From positions 333,724 through 397,723 of the forward strand of contig NZ_VTTH01000005.1 in NCBI RefSeq assembly GCF_008831265.1: a stretch of 64,000 nt of DNA, written 5' to 3'. How positions within the stretch are numbered: position 1 is the first letter of the stretch; the number at the start of each line of letters is the position of its first letter. Both the position numbers and the translations under genes were made by a program. Positions 54,145 to 61,544 of this stretch are shown piece after piece. Source of the DNA: Lacisediminimonas profundi. GTDB taxonomy: Bacteria; Pseudomonadota; Gammaproteobacteria; Burkholderiales; Burkholderiaceae_D. The notes beneath the pieces are model-generated. The model worked only from the letters and a program-made list of their open reading frames with translations, made no database searches and was not told the DNA's origin.

Positions 54145-55356
54145 ATGAATTCCGATACCCGACCGCTCCCCCAGTTCGCCCACGCTCCTTTGCTGTTGCT
54201 GATCATCGCCTTCCTGATGATGCAGCCGTTGTCGACCGACCTCTACCTGGCCTCGTTGCCCACCTTGTCGAGCGACTTCAAGGTGCCGCTTTCCACGGTA
54301 CAGCTGACGCTGTCGCTGTTCGTGATCGGCTTCGGCAGCGCGCAACTGGTAATCGGCCCGCTGTCGGACCGCTATGGCCGGCGGCCGGTGTTGCTGTGGG
54401 GCCTGGCCTTGTACGCGGTGGGATCAGTGCTGTGCGGGCTGGCGCCAAGCATCGAACTGCTGATCCTTGCCCGCTTCCTGCAGGCAGTCGGCTGTTGCTC
54501 CGCCGTCATGATCGCCCGCGCCATCGTGCGCGACGCCTACGACCCCGTGCATAGTGTCAAGGTGATCGCCCGCGCCAGCACCTGGCTGTCGCTGGCCCCC
54601 CTGCTGGCGCCGATACTCGGCTCTTACCTGCAGGTCGCATTCGGCTGGCGGGCAGCGTTCGCCGTCCACACGCTGTTGTCCGTCAGCCTGCTGCTGCTGA
54701 CCTTCCTGCGGCTGCCGGAAACCAACCTGCACAAGAATCCCGGGGCGACCAACTTCGCCGGGCTTTCCCACAGCTTCCGGCTGGTGCTCGGATCGCGCGA
54801 ATTCTGGGCTTATGCGCTGCCTGGCGCGCTGTCCTACGGTTCAATCTTTGCATTCATCTCGGGCGCATCGATCGTGCTGATCCAGGTGCTGCACGTACCC
54901 ACCGCGTATTTCGGATACTGCTTCGCCATCGGCGTATCGGGCTACCTGAGCGGCACGCTGGTGTGCCGGCGCCTGCTGTCGCGTCTAGGGGCGACAGCCA
55001 CCTTCCGCATCGGCAGCGCGATCTCCCTCGGAGCCGGCACGCTGTTCCTGGCCGCAGTGCTGGCCGGCTTTGCGCACTGGTCGGTCATGGTGGCTGCCAT
55101 GTTCCTGACCTTGAGCGCGCACGGCATCAATTTTCCGATCGGCCAGTCCGGCGCCGTCAGCCCGTTTCCACGCCAGGCCGGGACGGCGGCCGGGCTGATG
55201 GGAGCGCTCAGCATGCTGGTGGCATTCATCGTCGGCAGCATCGTCGGCGCCACCCATAACGGCACGCTCTACCCGCTTGGGCTGGTCGTGTGCGCGCTCG
55301 GGCTGTCAATCTTTGCCGCGACGCGGCTGCTGGCGCCGGCAGAGGCGGCTGCATGA
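54145..55356 (+). CDS. Bcr/CflA-type MFS drug transporter
   Basis: 403 residues, 12 predicted membrane segments. The Bcr/CflA signature is [16 protein letters not shown] in helix 1, with motif A as [20 protein letters not shown] and motif C-like sequence in helix 5. It probably exports drugs or amino-acid derivatives such as bicyclomycin, chloramphenicol or cysteine. It lies 15 bases after mutL and overlaps miaA by four bases, so it is wedged into the conserved mutL-miaA pair and is cotranscribed. Confidence 0.9.
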   Translation: MNSDTRPLPQFAHAPLLLLIIAFLMMQPLSTDLYLASLPTLSSDFKVPLSTVQLTLSLFVIGFGSAQLVIGPLSDRYGRRPVLLWGLALYAVGSVLCGLAPSIELLILARFLQAVGCCSAVMIARAIVRDAYDPVHSVKVIARASTWLSLAPLLAPILGSYLQVAFGWRAAFAVHTLLSVSLLLLTFLRLPETNLHKNPGATNFAGLSHSFRLVLGSREFWAYALPGALSYGSIFAFISGASIVLIQVLHVPTAYFGYCFAIGVSGYLSGTLVCRRLLSRLGATATFRIGSAISLGAGTLFLAAVLAGFAHWSVMVAAMFLTLSAHGINFPIGQSGAVSPFPRQAGTAAGLMGALSMLVAFIVGSIVGATHNGTLYPLGLVVCALGLSIFAATRLLAPAEAAA

Positions 55357-56327
55357 GCGGTGGCCTGCACCCGCTGGCGGTAGCGATCATGGGGCCGACC
55401 GCCTCGGGCAAGACTGCGGCGGCGCTGGCGGTCGCCCGGGAGATCCCGTGCGAGATCATCTCGGTCGACTCGGCCCTGGTGTATCGCGGCATGGACATCG
55501 GCACCGCCAAACCCACGCCCGAAGAGCGCGCGCTGGTGCCGCATCACCTGATCGACATACTCGATCCGTCCGAATCCTATTCAGTGCGCCAGTTCCGCGA
55601 CGATGCATTGCGCCTCATCGGCGAAATCCTGGCACGTGGCCGGCTGCCGCTGCTGGTAGGCGGCACCATGCTGTATTTCAAGGGCTTGCGCGACGGGCTG
55701 GACGAGTTGCCGCAAGCCGACCCCGCGATCCGGGCCAGGCTGGACGCCGAAGCCGCGCAGCAAGGCGTGCCGGCCCTGCATGCGCGACTGGCATCGCTCG
55801 ATCCGGTCACGGCGGCGCGGCTGGACCCGAACGACTCGCAGCGCATCCAGCGGGCACTCGAAATCATCGAACTGAGCGGCCAGCCGATGTCGGCCTTGCT
55901 GGCACGGGCCAGCCACGCGCCGCTGCCCTTCGAACTGTTGCCGATTTCACTAGAACCCTCGGACCGTGCAGTCTTGCACGCCCGCATTGCCGCCCGTTTC
56001 GACGCGATGCTGGCCGATACCGGGCATGGACTGCTGGCAGAAGTGGCGGCACTGCGCGCCCGGGGCGACCTGAGCCCGAACCTGCCTTCAATGCGCTGCG
56101 TCGGTTACCGGCAGGCCTGGGAATACCTCGATGGCGCCATCGACCTCGCCACCATGCGGGACAAAGGCATCGCCGCCACGCGCCAGCTATGCAAGCGCCA
56201 GCTCACCTGGCTGCGCTCGATGCCGGACCGCAAAGTCATCGACTGCCTGGCGCCGGATGCCGCCGAACAGGTGCTTGCCGCCATCCGGCAGGCATTGGGA
56301 AAACAGAAAATGGACAGTGCCGGTTGA
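55353..56327 (+). CDS. miaA: tRNA dimethylallyltransferase
   Basis: 324 residues from the ATG at 55353, overlapping the MFS stop (ATGA). The P-loop is [18 protein letters not shown], then [20 protein letters not shown] (substrate-binding), [16 protein letters not shown], and [18 protein letters not shown]. It adds dimethylallyl to A37 of UNN-decoding tRNAs. With tsaE, queG and trmB it makes tRNA modification a strong theme of this window. Confidence 0.96.
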   Translation: MSGGLHPLAVAIMGPTASGKTAAALAVAREIPCEIISVDSALVYRGMDIGTAKPTPEERALVPHHLIDILDPSESYSVRQFRDDALRLIGEILARGRLPLLVGGTMLYFKGLRDGLDELPQADPAIRARLDAEAAQQGVPALHARLASLDPVTAARLDPNDSQRIQRALEIIELSGQPMSALLARASHAPLPFELLPISLEPSDRAVLHARIAARFDAMLADTGHGLLAEVAALRARGDLSPNLPSMRCVGYRQAWEYLDGAIDLATMRDKGIAATRQLCKRQLTWLRSMPDRKVIDCLAPDAAEQVLAAIRQALGKQKMDSAG

Positions 56328-56366
56328 CACATGCCGCCCAGACAGCGATAATTTCGGGCTTCGTTC

Positions 56367-56443
56367 GGTGATATAGCTCAGTTGGTTAGAGCACAGCACT
56401 CATAATGCTGGGGTCGGTGGTTCAAGTCCACCTATCACCACCA
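56367..56443 (+). tRNA. tRNA-Met (CAT), 3' end used as attachment site
   Basis: 77 bases with encoded CCA. The acceptor GGTGATA pairs with TATCACC; the D-arm is GCTCAGTTGGTTAGAGC; the anticodon loop CTCATAA gives CAT; the T-arm is GGTTCAAGTCC. It looks like elongator Met; a CAT tRNA can also be tRNA-Ile2 after lysidine modification, which the sequence alone does not exclude. A tyrosine integrase starts 166 bases downstream, so the 3' end is the likely attL core. Confidence 0.92.
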
Positions 56444-56454
56444 AAAACACGTTT

Positions 56455-56474
56455 CAAGAAGTACCAAGAAGTAC
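56455..56474. repeat. tandem 10-base repeat after the attachment site
   Basis: CAAGAAGTAC twice in a row, 12 bases after the tRNA. It could be an arm-type binding site for the integrase or excisionase. Confidence 0.5.
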
Positions 56475-56477
56475 CGA

Positions 56478-56513
56478 AACCCGCGATTCTCTCTATGAGG
56501 TCGCGGGTTTTTT
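56478..56513 (+). terminator. Rho-independent terminator after tRNA-Met
   Basis: ACCCGCGA (56479-56486) pairs with TCGCGGGT (56501-56508), followed by a run of Ts to 56513. It insulates the integrase from tRNA transcription. Confidence 0.75.
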
Positions 56514-56553
56514 GTTGCCATAACGTCCCGTGAAGTTTCTGGACATCCCAGAT

Positions 56554-56609
56554 TTTTGACGGTACTTTTGACGGTATACCCCCTACCGCCAAAACGTATA
56601 CCGTCAAAA
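56554..56609. promoter_or_regulatory. triple repeat TTTTGACGGTA forming a palindrome at the integrase start
   Basis: TTTTGACGGTA occurs at 56554-56564 and, extended to 14 bases as TTTTGACGGTATAC, at 56566-56579. The exact reverse complement GTATACCGTCAAAA spans 56596-56609, whose last base is the A of the integrase ATG. A dimeric protein, perhaps the integrase or AlpA-like factor, could bind and control int here. Confidence 0.6.
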
Positions 56610-57844
56610 TGCCAAAACTCGTCACCCCACTGACTGACGTGCAGCCACGAAACGCAAAGCCAAAAGCCAAGCCTTACAAGCTGGCGGACGGCGGCGGGCT
56701 GTATCTTTTGGTGAACGCAGACGGTGCCAAGTACTGGCGCATGGACTACCGGCACGTCGATACCAGGCGGACCCTCGCCTTTGGCAAGTACCCTGAAGTG
56801 TCCCTTACCGATGCGCGCGCCAAGCGTACCCAGGCGCGCCGCCTGCTGGATGCCGGAATCGACCCCGGCGAGCAGCGCAAAGCACAAAAGGCGGCGGGCA
56901 AGGAACGCGCCGGCAACAGCTTCGAGGCCATTGCCCGCGAGTGGTTTGGCAAGCACCAGGCCGGCTGGGCCGCAAGCCACGCGGACAAGATCATCGCCCG
57001 CTTGGAAAGCGATGTGTTCCCGTGGATCGGCGCGCGGCCAGTCGCTGAAGTTACGGCGCCGGATCTGTTGGCAGTGGTTCGCCGGATCGAGGGGCGTGGT
57101 GTGCTGGAGACGGCACACCGTGCCCTGGCGAATTGCGGTCAGGTGTTTCGCTACGCCGTCGCCACTGGCCGCGCTGAGCGGGACCCCTCTGGCGATCTGC
57201 GCGGGGCGCTGCCGTCCGTGAAAAGCCGGCGCAAGCATTTCGCGGCCGTCACCGACCCCAAGCAGGTTGCACCCCTGCTGCGCGCGATAGACGGCTATCA
57301 AGGCTCGCCAACGGTACGCGCCGCGCTCAAGCTGGCCCCGCTGTTCTTCGTGCGGCCCGGCGAGCTGCGCCAAGCGGAATGGGCAGACTTCGACCTGGAC
57401 GGGGCGGAGTGGCGCTACACGGTCACCAAAACGAAATCCCCGCACATTGTGCCGCTGGCGACGCAAGCGCTGGCAGTCCTGCGGGATCTGCACCCGCTGA
57501 CCGGCGCTGGCCGGTACCTGTTTCCCAGTCCGCGAACCCGAGAGAGGCCGCTAAGCGATAACGGCGTGCTGTCCGCATTGCGGCGCATGGGAATCGACAA
57601 GGAAGAAATGAGCGGCCACGGCTTCAGAGCAATGGCTCGCACGATCCTTGACGAAGTGTTGAAGTTTCCGATTGACCGCATCGAGCACCAGCTCGCCCAC
57701 GCGGTACGCGATCCGAACGGGCGGGCATACAACCGCACCACGCACCTGGACGAGCGGCGCGCCATGATGCAAGCGTGGGCGGACTACCTGGACGCGCTGA
57801 AGGCCGGCGCGGACGTCATTCCCATCAGGCCGGCTGCCGCGTGA
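56609..57844 (+). CDS. int: P4-type tyrosine integrase
   Basis: 411 residues. An N-terminal DUF4102 arm-binding domain (about 1-95: YKLADGGGLYLLVNADGAKY, RRTLAFGKYPEVSLTDARAK) precedes a SAM-like core-binding part and the catalytic domain (about 210-390). Catalytic residues: Arg in FFVRPGELRQAEW, Lys in VTKTKSPHIVPL, His-Arg in GHGFRAMART, His in IEHQLAHAV, and Tyr in GRAYNRTTHL. It inserts the satellite at tRNA-Met. Upstream lies a palindrome that touches the start codon. Confidence 0.93.
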   Translation: MPKLVTPLTDVQPRNAKPKAKPYKLADGGGLYLLVNADGAKYWRMDYRHVDTRRTLAFGKYPEVSLTDARAKRTQARRLLDAGIDPGEQRKAQKAAGKERAGNSFEAIAREWFGKHQAGWAASHADKIIARLESDVFPWIGARPVAEVTAPDLLAVVRRIEGRGVLETAHRALANCGQVFRYAVATGRAERDPSGDLRGALPSVKSRRKHFAAVTDPKQVAPLLRAIDGYQGSPTVRAALKLAPLFFVRPGELRQAEWADFDLDGAEWRYTVTKTKSPHIVPLATQALAVLRDLHPLTGAGRYLFPSPRTRERPLSDNGVLSALRRMGIDKEEMSGHGFRAMARTILDEVLKFPIDRIEHQLAHAVRDPNGRAYNRTTHLDERRAMMQAWADYLDALKAGADVIPIRPAAA

Positions 57845-58088
57845 CGGCGGCCCGGCGGCCGTTTCCGCTCTGAAGGCAGCGTGCAGCAAGTCAATTTTTG
57901 CGGCCAAGGATGTTGATGGGGCGGTCTCCGGACCATTATTTTGCTTGGGGACATGGGGACAGATAAAAAAGTAATGTAAGTAATTGAATATATTAAATAT
58001 ATCTGTCCCCAGTTTGTCCCCAAAGGGGGCTAAATTCTCGGGGACAAACTGGGGACAAACCAATGCCGGCATCCGCGCCTTAACCGGG
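57845..58088. other. control region downstream of the integrase
   Basis: About 240 bases without a supported gene. It is dominated by the GGGGACA heptamer cluster described at 57947-58057 and an AT-rich stretch (57963-58001) unlike the rest of the window. Confidence 0.5.
57947..58057. repeat. six-copy GGGGACA/TGTCCCC heptamer cluster with an 18-base perfect inverted repeat
   Basis: GGGGACA at 57947 and 57955; TGTCCCC at 58004 and 58015; GGGGACA at 58040 and 58051. TGTCCCCAGTTTGTCCCC (58004-58021) is the exact inverse of 58040-58057, with an 18-base spacer. GGGGACAGATA (57955-57965) also pairs with TATCTGTCCCC (58000-58010) around an AT-rich core. It resembles REP-type palindromes left near Y1 transposases, or iterons of a replication or regulator site. 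No transposase is next to it. Confidence 0.7.
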
Positions 58089-58250
58089 ATGGGCGTGTGC
58101 TTGTACTGTCGCGGGCGTGGTGTCATCCGCACCTGGCAAGACCTGACCGCACTTCTGGAAACGATGCGCGAGAGGGGTTTTCTTCGCGCCCACCCCCACC
58201 GCGCGGGGTGGCGCAATGCCCGAGGTCCGTGTTTGAAGCATGCGCCGTAG
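58089..58250 (+). CDS. possible 53-residue zinc-ribbon-like small protein
   Basis: ATG-started frame MGVCLYCRGRGVIRTWQDLT, with a CxxC pair at the start and the protein-like helix TALLETMRERGFL. The frame is open upstream to a TTG at 57984 through the heptamer repeats, which I do not accept. There is no strong binding site. It lies in the control region between int and the HTH gene; unknown function. Confidence 0.35.
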   Translation: MGVCLYCRGRGVIRTWQDLTALLETMRERGFLRAHPHRAGWRNARGPCLKHAP

Positions 58251-58461
58251 AGCTGTGGATAACTGCCGACCGATTGAGTCGGCGCGATTGCTGAAAAAGT
58301 AAGCAAATGCAGTGGGCGAACAATCCGTTAGCTTTCAATGAGTTACAGCGCCCGTTTGCCGGTTGTGCACAGGCGCGAAAAATCAGAGGTTGCATAACGG
58401 GTGTTATGTAAAATTGCTGCACTTTTTATAGGTTTTTGCAGCATTATGCGAATGCATGCTA
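58251..58461. other. AT-richer promoter region upstream of the HTH gene
   Basis: No gene. Contains CATAAC-GGGT-GTTATG (58393-58408), a 6-base inverted repeat, and a weak promoter TTGCAG (58436-58441) with TATCCT (58460-58465) at 18 bases for the HTH gene. Confidence 0.4.
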
Positions 58462-58482
58462 TCCTATGCCGTAGGCATAGGA
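58462..58482. promoter_or_regulatory. operator-like palindrome before the HTH regulator
   Basis: TCCTATGCC-GTA-GGCATAGGA is a perfect 9-base inverted repeat with a three-base spacer. It overlaps the putative -10 box and ends two bases before the GGAGAGG ribosome binding site, as expected for autorepression by the small HTH protein it precedes. Confidence 0.65.
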
Positions 58483-58492
58483 CGGAGAGGAA

Positions 58493-58756
58493 ATGGACAT
58501 TCAGGAATTTAAAGACCAGCTTTCTGCGCTGAGCTGGAAGCAAGCGGACTTCTGTAGGAAGACCGGCGTCGAACGCAATACGCCAAGCCGCTGGATCAAT
58601 GGGCGGACGCCGATCCCGGACTGGGTGCCGGCCTACCTGGGGGCGATGCTGGCCATCATGAAACTGTATGAGCAGTTCGTCTGCCCTGATCAAGCCAGCG
58701 GGGCTGGCCAGCCGGAAATACAGCTCGCAAAGGGTCCGGACATCGAGAGAGGATAA
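58493..58756 (+). CDS. small helix-turn-helix (Cro/XRE-like) regulator
   Basis: 87 residues. The N-terminal LSWKQADFCRKTGVERNTPSRW is a helix-turn-helix in which the second helix is SR-type (TGVERNTPSRWINGR), typical of phage Cro/YdaS-like proteins. GGAGAGG lies three bases before the ATG. The palindrome at 58462 is likely its operator. It sits just before an unknown 214-residue gene on the same strand, 152 bases away, so it could control that gene. Confidence 0.75.
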   Translation: MDIQEFKDQLSALSWKQADFCRKTGVERNTPSRWINGRTPIPDWVPAYLGAMLAIMKLYEQFVCPDQASGAGQPEIQLAKGPDIERG

Positions 58757-58908
58757 GCGCCGGTCACGCGGGGACACCACCAGGTGGTCCGGCCGCGCAT
58801 CACGGTACTATTGATTTTGCCAAGCCTAGAGCGGCCACTCGAAAGCCGGACACCTTCGCCGGTTGGCTTGGCAATCCCCACGAAGGCGCGCATTGAAGGA
58901 TGCAAGCC

Positions 58909-59553
58909 ATGAACGACCGTCCGAGAGAATGGCGGACATTCTCTGACATCGGGGAGCTGGAGTACGTCTGCGATTTGTTGCGTGAACAGGGGCAGGCCGA
59001 TTCGGTAGAACCGGGCGTGCTTTCCACGATCCTGAAGCGTCTGGAAGTTCAAGAGGCGGCTCAGCAGGAAAAGATTTACGTCTCTGTGGCAGGGCGATGC
59101 GTCGAAACTTACCTAGCGGCTCGCTATCGGGTAGTGAGGGCCTTGGTGGAATCGCTTCGTCAGAACCCCTGTAACGTGCTGGAACGCGTTCGTCAGCTCG
59201 AAGTCCTGCTGCACAAAATCTACATCTTTTCACTTATGACGCCGGATGAATTCTACCGGCTGGAGCAAAGCGAGAAAGAGAAAAGTGAAAAAGTTGATGT
59301 AGTTGAGTTGGCCTGGAAGAATCGCGCTAACTCTAAAGACAAAGAGTTATTTAAGGCATGGGCGAAAACCAAGAAGGATGCGCATTGGAACGTCAAGGAG
59401 ATGCGCGGTAGCCATGACTATCCCCTGGAAAAGGAGTTGTACACCGACGATGCGCTGAAGGACTGGTTCAAAGCGGCAGTCCCGGGGTTCAAGTTCAAGA
59501 CCGGCCGCAACGCCTCCGGTGCCTCTTCCAAGCAAAGCAAAAAAAATAAGTAG
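58909..59553 (+). CDS. satellite cargo protein of unknown function
   Basis: 214 residues from the ATG at 58909 (AAGGA eight bases upstream; another ATG is three codons before). No family recognised. It reads as soluble and mostly helical: an N-terminal acidic part (FSDIGELEYVCDLLREQ), a Leu/Val-rich middle (YLAARYRVVRALVESLRQNP, VRQLEVLLHKIYIFSLM), and a Lys-rich C-terminal third (EKEKSEKVDVVELAWK, WAKTKKDAHWNVKEM, SKQSKKNK) that could touch nucleic acid. Base composition here is more AT-rich than the neighbours. Its place between integrase and AlpA is where satellites carry accessory, often anti-phage, genes. Confidence 0.75.
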   Translation: MNDRPREWRTFSDIGELEYVCDLLREQGQADSVEPGVLSTILKRLEVQEAAQQEKIYVSVAGRCVETYLAARYRVVRALVESLRQNPCNVLERVRQLEVLLHKIYIFSLMTPDEFYRLEQSEKEKSEKVDVVELAWKNRANSKDKELFKAWAKTKKDAHWNVKEMRGSHDYPLEKELYTDDALKDWFKAAVPGFKFKTGRNASGASSKQSKKNK

Positions 59554-59573
59554 GGGTTTATCGGATAAACCCC
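59553..59573. terminator. 21-base palindrome at the stop of the cargo gene
   Basis: GGGGTTTATC-G-GATAAACCCC is a perfect 10-base inverted repeat starting at the last base of the TAG stop. GTTTATCGGAT repeats again a few bases later (59576-59586). A likely terminator or regulator site; there is no T-run. Confidence 0.55.
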
Positions 59574-59666
59574 ATGTTTATCGGATTGGCGGGAATTTTC
59601 GACGCGCACATATTCTGAGATCGTTAGCCCATACCGCACGTTGCGGGGTCTCATGGGGTAACAAAG

Positions 59667-59873
59667 ATGCCAAAAGAAACGCAATCTGCCGGTCCGCTCC
59701 TGCGGCTCCCATCGGTGGAGGTCAAGACCTGCCTCTCCAAGACTGAAATCTACCGGCGCATTAAAGAAAAAACGTTCCCCAGGCCAGTGAAGCTGGGCGT
59801 TCGTGCCGTCGCCTGGACGTCAGCTTCCATTGATGAGTGGGTGCAGTCTCTCATCCAATCGGCGGACAAGTGA
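59667..59873 (+). CDS. AlpA-family transcriptional activator
   Basis: 68 residues. Typical AlpA/Vis winged-helix pattern: LLRLPSVEVKTCLSKTEIYR, then KEKTFPRPVKLGVRAVAWTS and IDEWVQSL. In P4 the related Vis acts as excisionase and regulator; AlpA in E. coli activates a prophage integrase. It starts the run of overlapping satellite genes. Its stop TGA overlaps a GTG that may start the next gene. Confidence 0.87.
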   Translation: MPKETQSAGPLLRLPSVEVKTCLSKTEIYRRIKEKTFPRPVKLGVRAVAWTSASIDEWVQSLIQSADK

Positions 59874-60217
59874 TCGGCGCTGAATTCGGCATGCCTGAAT
59901 TCACTCAGATCATCCCGGCCGATAAATCTTTCTTCGTCCTGGACGTCCTGTATGACGACAACGGCTATCCAGTCGCGCCAATCAAATACCTGGTGGTCGC
60001 ATGGGCGCTGGAAGAAGGCACGCTTGCGCCCTACCCTGTCACCTTGGAAGGGGTGCAGACAGCCAGCTGCTACATCCTGCAACCGGACGGCGCGGTAGAG
60101 CGGCCGGGGATCGACGGCTTCGCCAACATCGAAGACTGGCTTGCGGATCAGCAGAGTGATCACGCTTTTCGTACGGAGCTGCAGCGGCCGGCAGTGGCCC
60201 GCGCAGAGCAGAAATGA
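59870..60217 (+). CDS. small satellite protein of unknown function
   Basis: 115 residues if the GTG at 59870, which overlaps the alpA stop by four bases, is used; an ATG at 59891 would give 108. No family recognised. The stretch FTQIIPADKSFFVLDVLYDD and then IKYLVVAWALEEGTLAPYPV reads as beta-rich. Its last four bases overlap the next gene (ATGA), so it belongs to a coupled operon. Confidence 0.65.
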   Translation: MIGAEFGMPEFTQIIPADKSFFVLDVLYDDNGYPVAPIKYLVVAWALEEGTLAPYPVTLEGVQTASCYILQPDGAVERPGIDGFANIEDWLADQQSDHAFRTELQRPAVARAEQK

Positions 60218-60519
60218 GCGATGGGATGCACCCCAACTCCGTTAGCGCCCAGCGTGCCCGGTTACTGGACCAGCTGCGCCAAGGTCCGGTTTCGACGCTG
60301 GATGCTCGCGCGGTGCTGGACGTGATGCATCCCGCTGCGCGGGTCATGGAGCTGCGCGAACAAGGCTATCAGATAGAAACCCTCTGGAGCCGCGAGCCGT
60401 CGCCCTGCGGGCGTTTGCACCGGGTTGCCCGATACGTTCTCCTGCCAAGCAATGACGCGCCCCGTCTACCTTTGCGCTTTCGGCAGGCGGTCGGATCGTC
60501 GCGGAGGGTGGCGCAATGA
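60214..60519 (+). CDS. small winged-helix-like satellite protein
   Basis: 101 residues. The start SAQRARLLDQLRQGPVSTLDAR is like the helix-turn-helix proteins found in many proviruses (QRARLLDxLRxGPVST pattern), followed by VMELREQGYQIETLWSREPS. It probably binds DNA. It overlaps the preceding gene by four bases and the following frame by four (ATGA). Confidence 0.7.
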   Translation: MSDGMHPNSVSAQRARLLDQLRQGPVSTLDARAVLDVMHPAARVMELREQGYQIETLWSREPSPCGRLHRVARYVLLPSNDAPRLPLRFRQAVGSSRRVAQ

Positions 60520-60893
60520 TTGCCCTGCCCTGCTGGAAAGCCACTGTGCGCGCAGGCAATGGCGGTGCCCGTTGCTGCTGCACCTGGCGGGACCTGGAGA
60601 TGCTGCCAACGAGCAGGCTTGCAGCTGCGATCAACCCGCGCTATGCTGTGGGCGTCGCTGACAAAGAGGCGACCGGGTTTGAGAGCCCGAACTACACCGG
60701 CGAACGAGCCGCCCCCTGCGGCTATTTTTTCGTTCGTTTTGCCTCCGTGCGCCTTCAATGGGCGGCGGTGGTGGGGAGCCTTCGGGCTGCCGGTCGCCGT
60801 GTGTGCCGGTCTCTCAACCCCGCCATCTGCCGCCCCCCTCGTTTGAGAGCGAGGCGCGGTGTGACTCACACACACGGAGGCTCACATGCCTAG
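60516..60893 (+). CDS. Icd/Ash-like small protein frame
   Basis: 125 residues. The segment AAPCGYFFVRFASVRLQWAA with its preceding ESPNYTGER recalls the Icd-like proteins that lie in the immunity region of P4-type elements; such frames mainly mark a region whose RNA is functional. Basic and Cys-rich, of doubtful function. The same stretch contains mutually complementary segments described at 60675-60850. Confidence 0.5.
   Translation: MIALPCWKATVRAGNGGARCCCTWRDLEMLPTSRLAAAINPRYAVGVADKEATGFESPNYTGERAAPCGYFFVRFASVRLQWAAVVGSLRAAGRRVCRSLNPAICRPPRLRARRGVTHTHGGSHA
60675..60850 (+). ncRNA. candidate antisense-type immunity RNA region
   Basis: GTTTGAGAG appears at 60677-60685 and 60841-60849; in between, CTCTCAACC (60811-60819) is complementary to both apart from a bulged base. 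In P4 a small CI RNA pairs with two such sites (seqA and seqB) in the nascent leader to stop expression of the replication genes downstream. The arrangement ahead of the primase gene fits that model. Pairing is seen; transcript and function are inferred. Confidence 0.4.
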
Positions 60894-61107
60894 CACACGT
60901 TCGGCCATTCAAGTAGTACCCCCATCGACATCCCCAACGCTGATGAGCTACCCAGAGCGCCAGCTCTTGAGTGCATTCCGCAGCCTCAAATCCAACGAAA
61001 AGCAGGCAATTCTGCGCCTCGCGGCGACGCTTCGCGGCCCCGCTTCGCGTCCTTCGCACCTGTCCCTTGTGAAAGCGAGCGCGGCAAAGGGAGCGGGCCA
61101 TGAATAA
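60886..61107 (+). CDS. small satellite protein of unknown function
   Basis: 73 residues with a textbook ribosome binding site (GGAGG five bases before the ATG). The first 20 residues are Ser/Thr/Pro-rich; then YPERQLLSAFRSLKSNEKQA suggests a helix. No family recognised. The last eight bases overlap the next gene. Confidence 0.65.
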   Translation: MPSTRSAIQVVPPSTSPTLMSYPERQLLSAFRSLKSNEKQAILRLAATLRGPASRPSHLSLVKASAAKGAGHE

Positions 61108-61429
61108 GGCGACTCCACCGAAGGCGATTCCAACGAAACAGAAAGGCGGGCACGCCTATACCGTTCCCGGCATTCACCCTGGAGTCAACCTCGCAATCAC
61201 TGGCGAGGGCTACGGCGCAGTAGCACGAGACTATTGCAACATGCGCGCTACGCAACTATGCGCCTTGCTTAACGTGATTTCTGGTGAGGGGCACAACAAC
61301 TTCATGTTGTACGGCGATGAGATTCAGGACGATGTGATGTGGCTGGCGCGAAGCCTGGCCGAGGAAATTAAATCCTTGATTCCGATCGTCGCAGATGAAG
61401 GCGAGCGATCAACCGGGGGGGCGGCATGA
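61100..61429 (+). CDS. small satellite protein of unknown function
   Basis: 109 residues. The N-terminus is Lys/Pro-rich; the middle GVNLAITGEGYGAVARDYCN and VISGEGHNNFMLYGDEIQDD is well ordered. No family recognised, though similar short proteins lie before the primase gene in other satellites. It overlaps the 73-residue gene by eight bases. Confidence 0.65.
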   Translation: MNKATPPKAIPTKQKGGHAYTVPGIHPGVNLAITGEGYGAVARDYCNMRATQLCALLNVISGEGHNNFMLYGDEIQDDVMWLARSLAEEIKSLIPIVADEGERSTGGAA

Positions 61430-61544
61430 CGCAATGCCGGCCGATATCCAATCGTCCGCGGCCGCCGAGCGCCCGGGCGTCGCCAGAAAAAAAGCATCCA
61501 CGCCGGTTGATTCAACTGACGACATTCACTTAGGGATCTGTTTG

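Noticed and set aside
52240..54345. 701-codon open frame on the minus strand
   Set aside because: It is the antisense of mutL, which has full catalytic motifs; no family or binding site supports it.
57984..58250. Longer TTG-started version of the 53-residue frame
   Set aside because: It would translate through the heptamer inverted repeat; the shorter ATG form is more plausible, and even that is doubtful.
61426..61530. 34-codon frame overlapping the preceding stop (ATGA)
   Set aside because: Arg/Pro-rich and overlapped by the primase frame; no evidence beyond the overlap.
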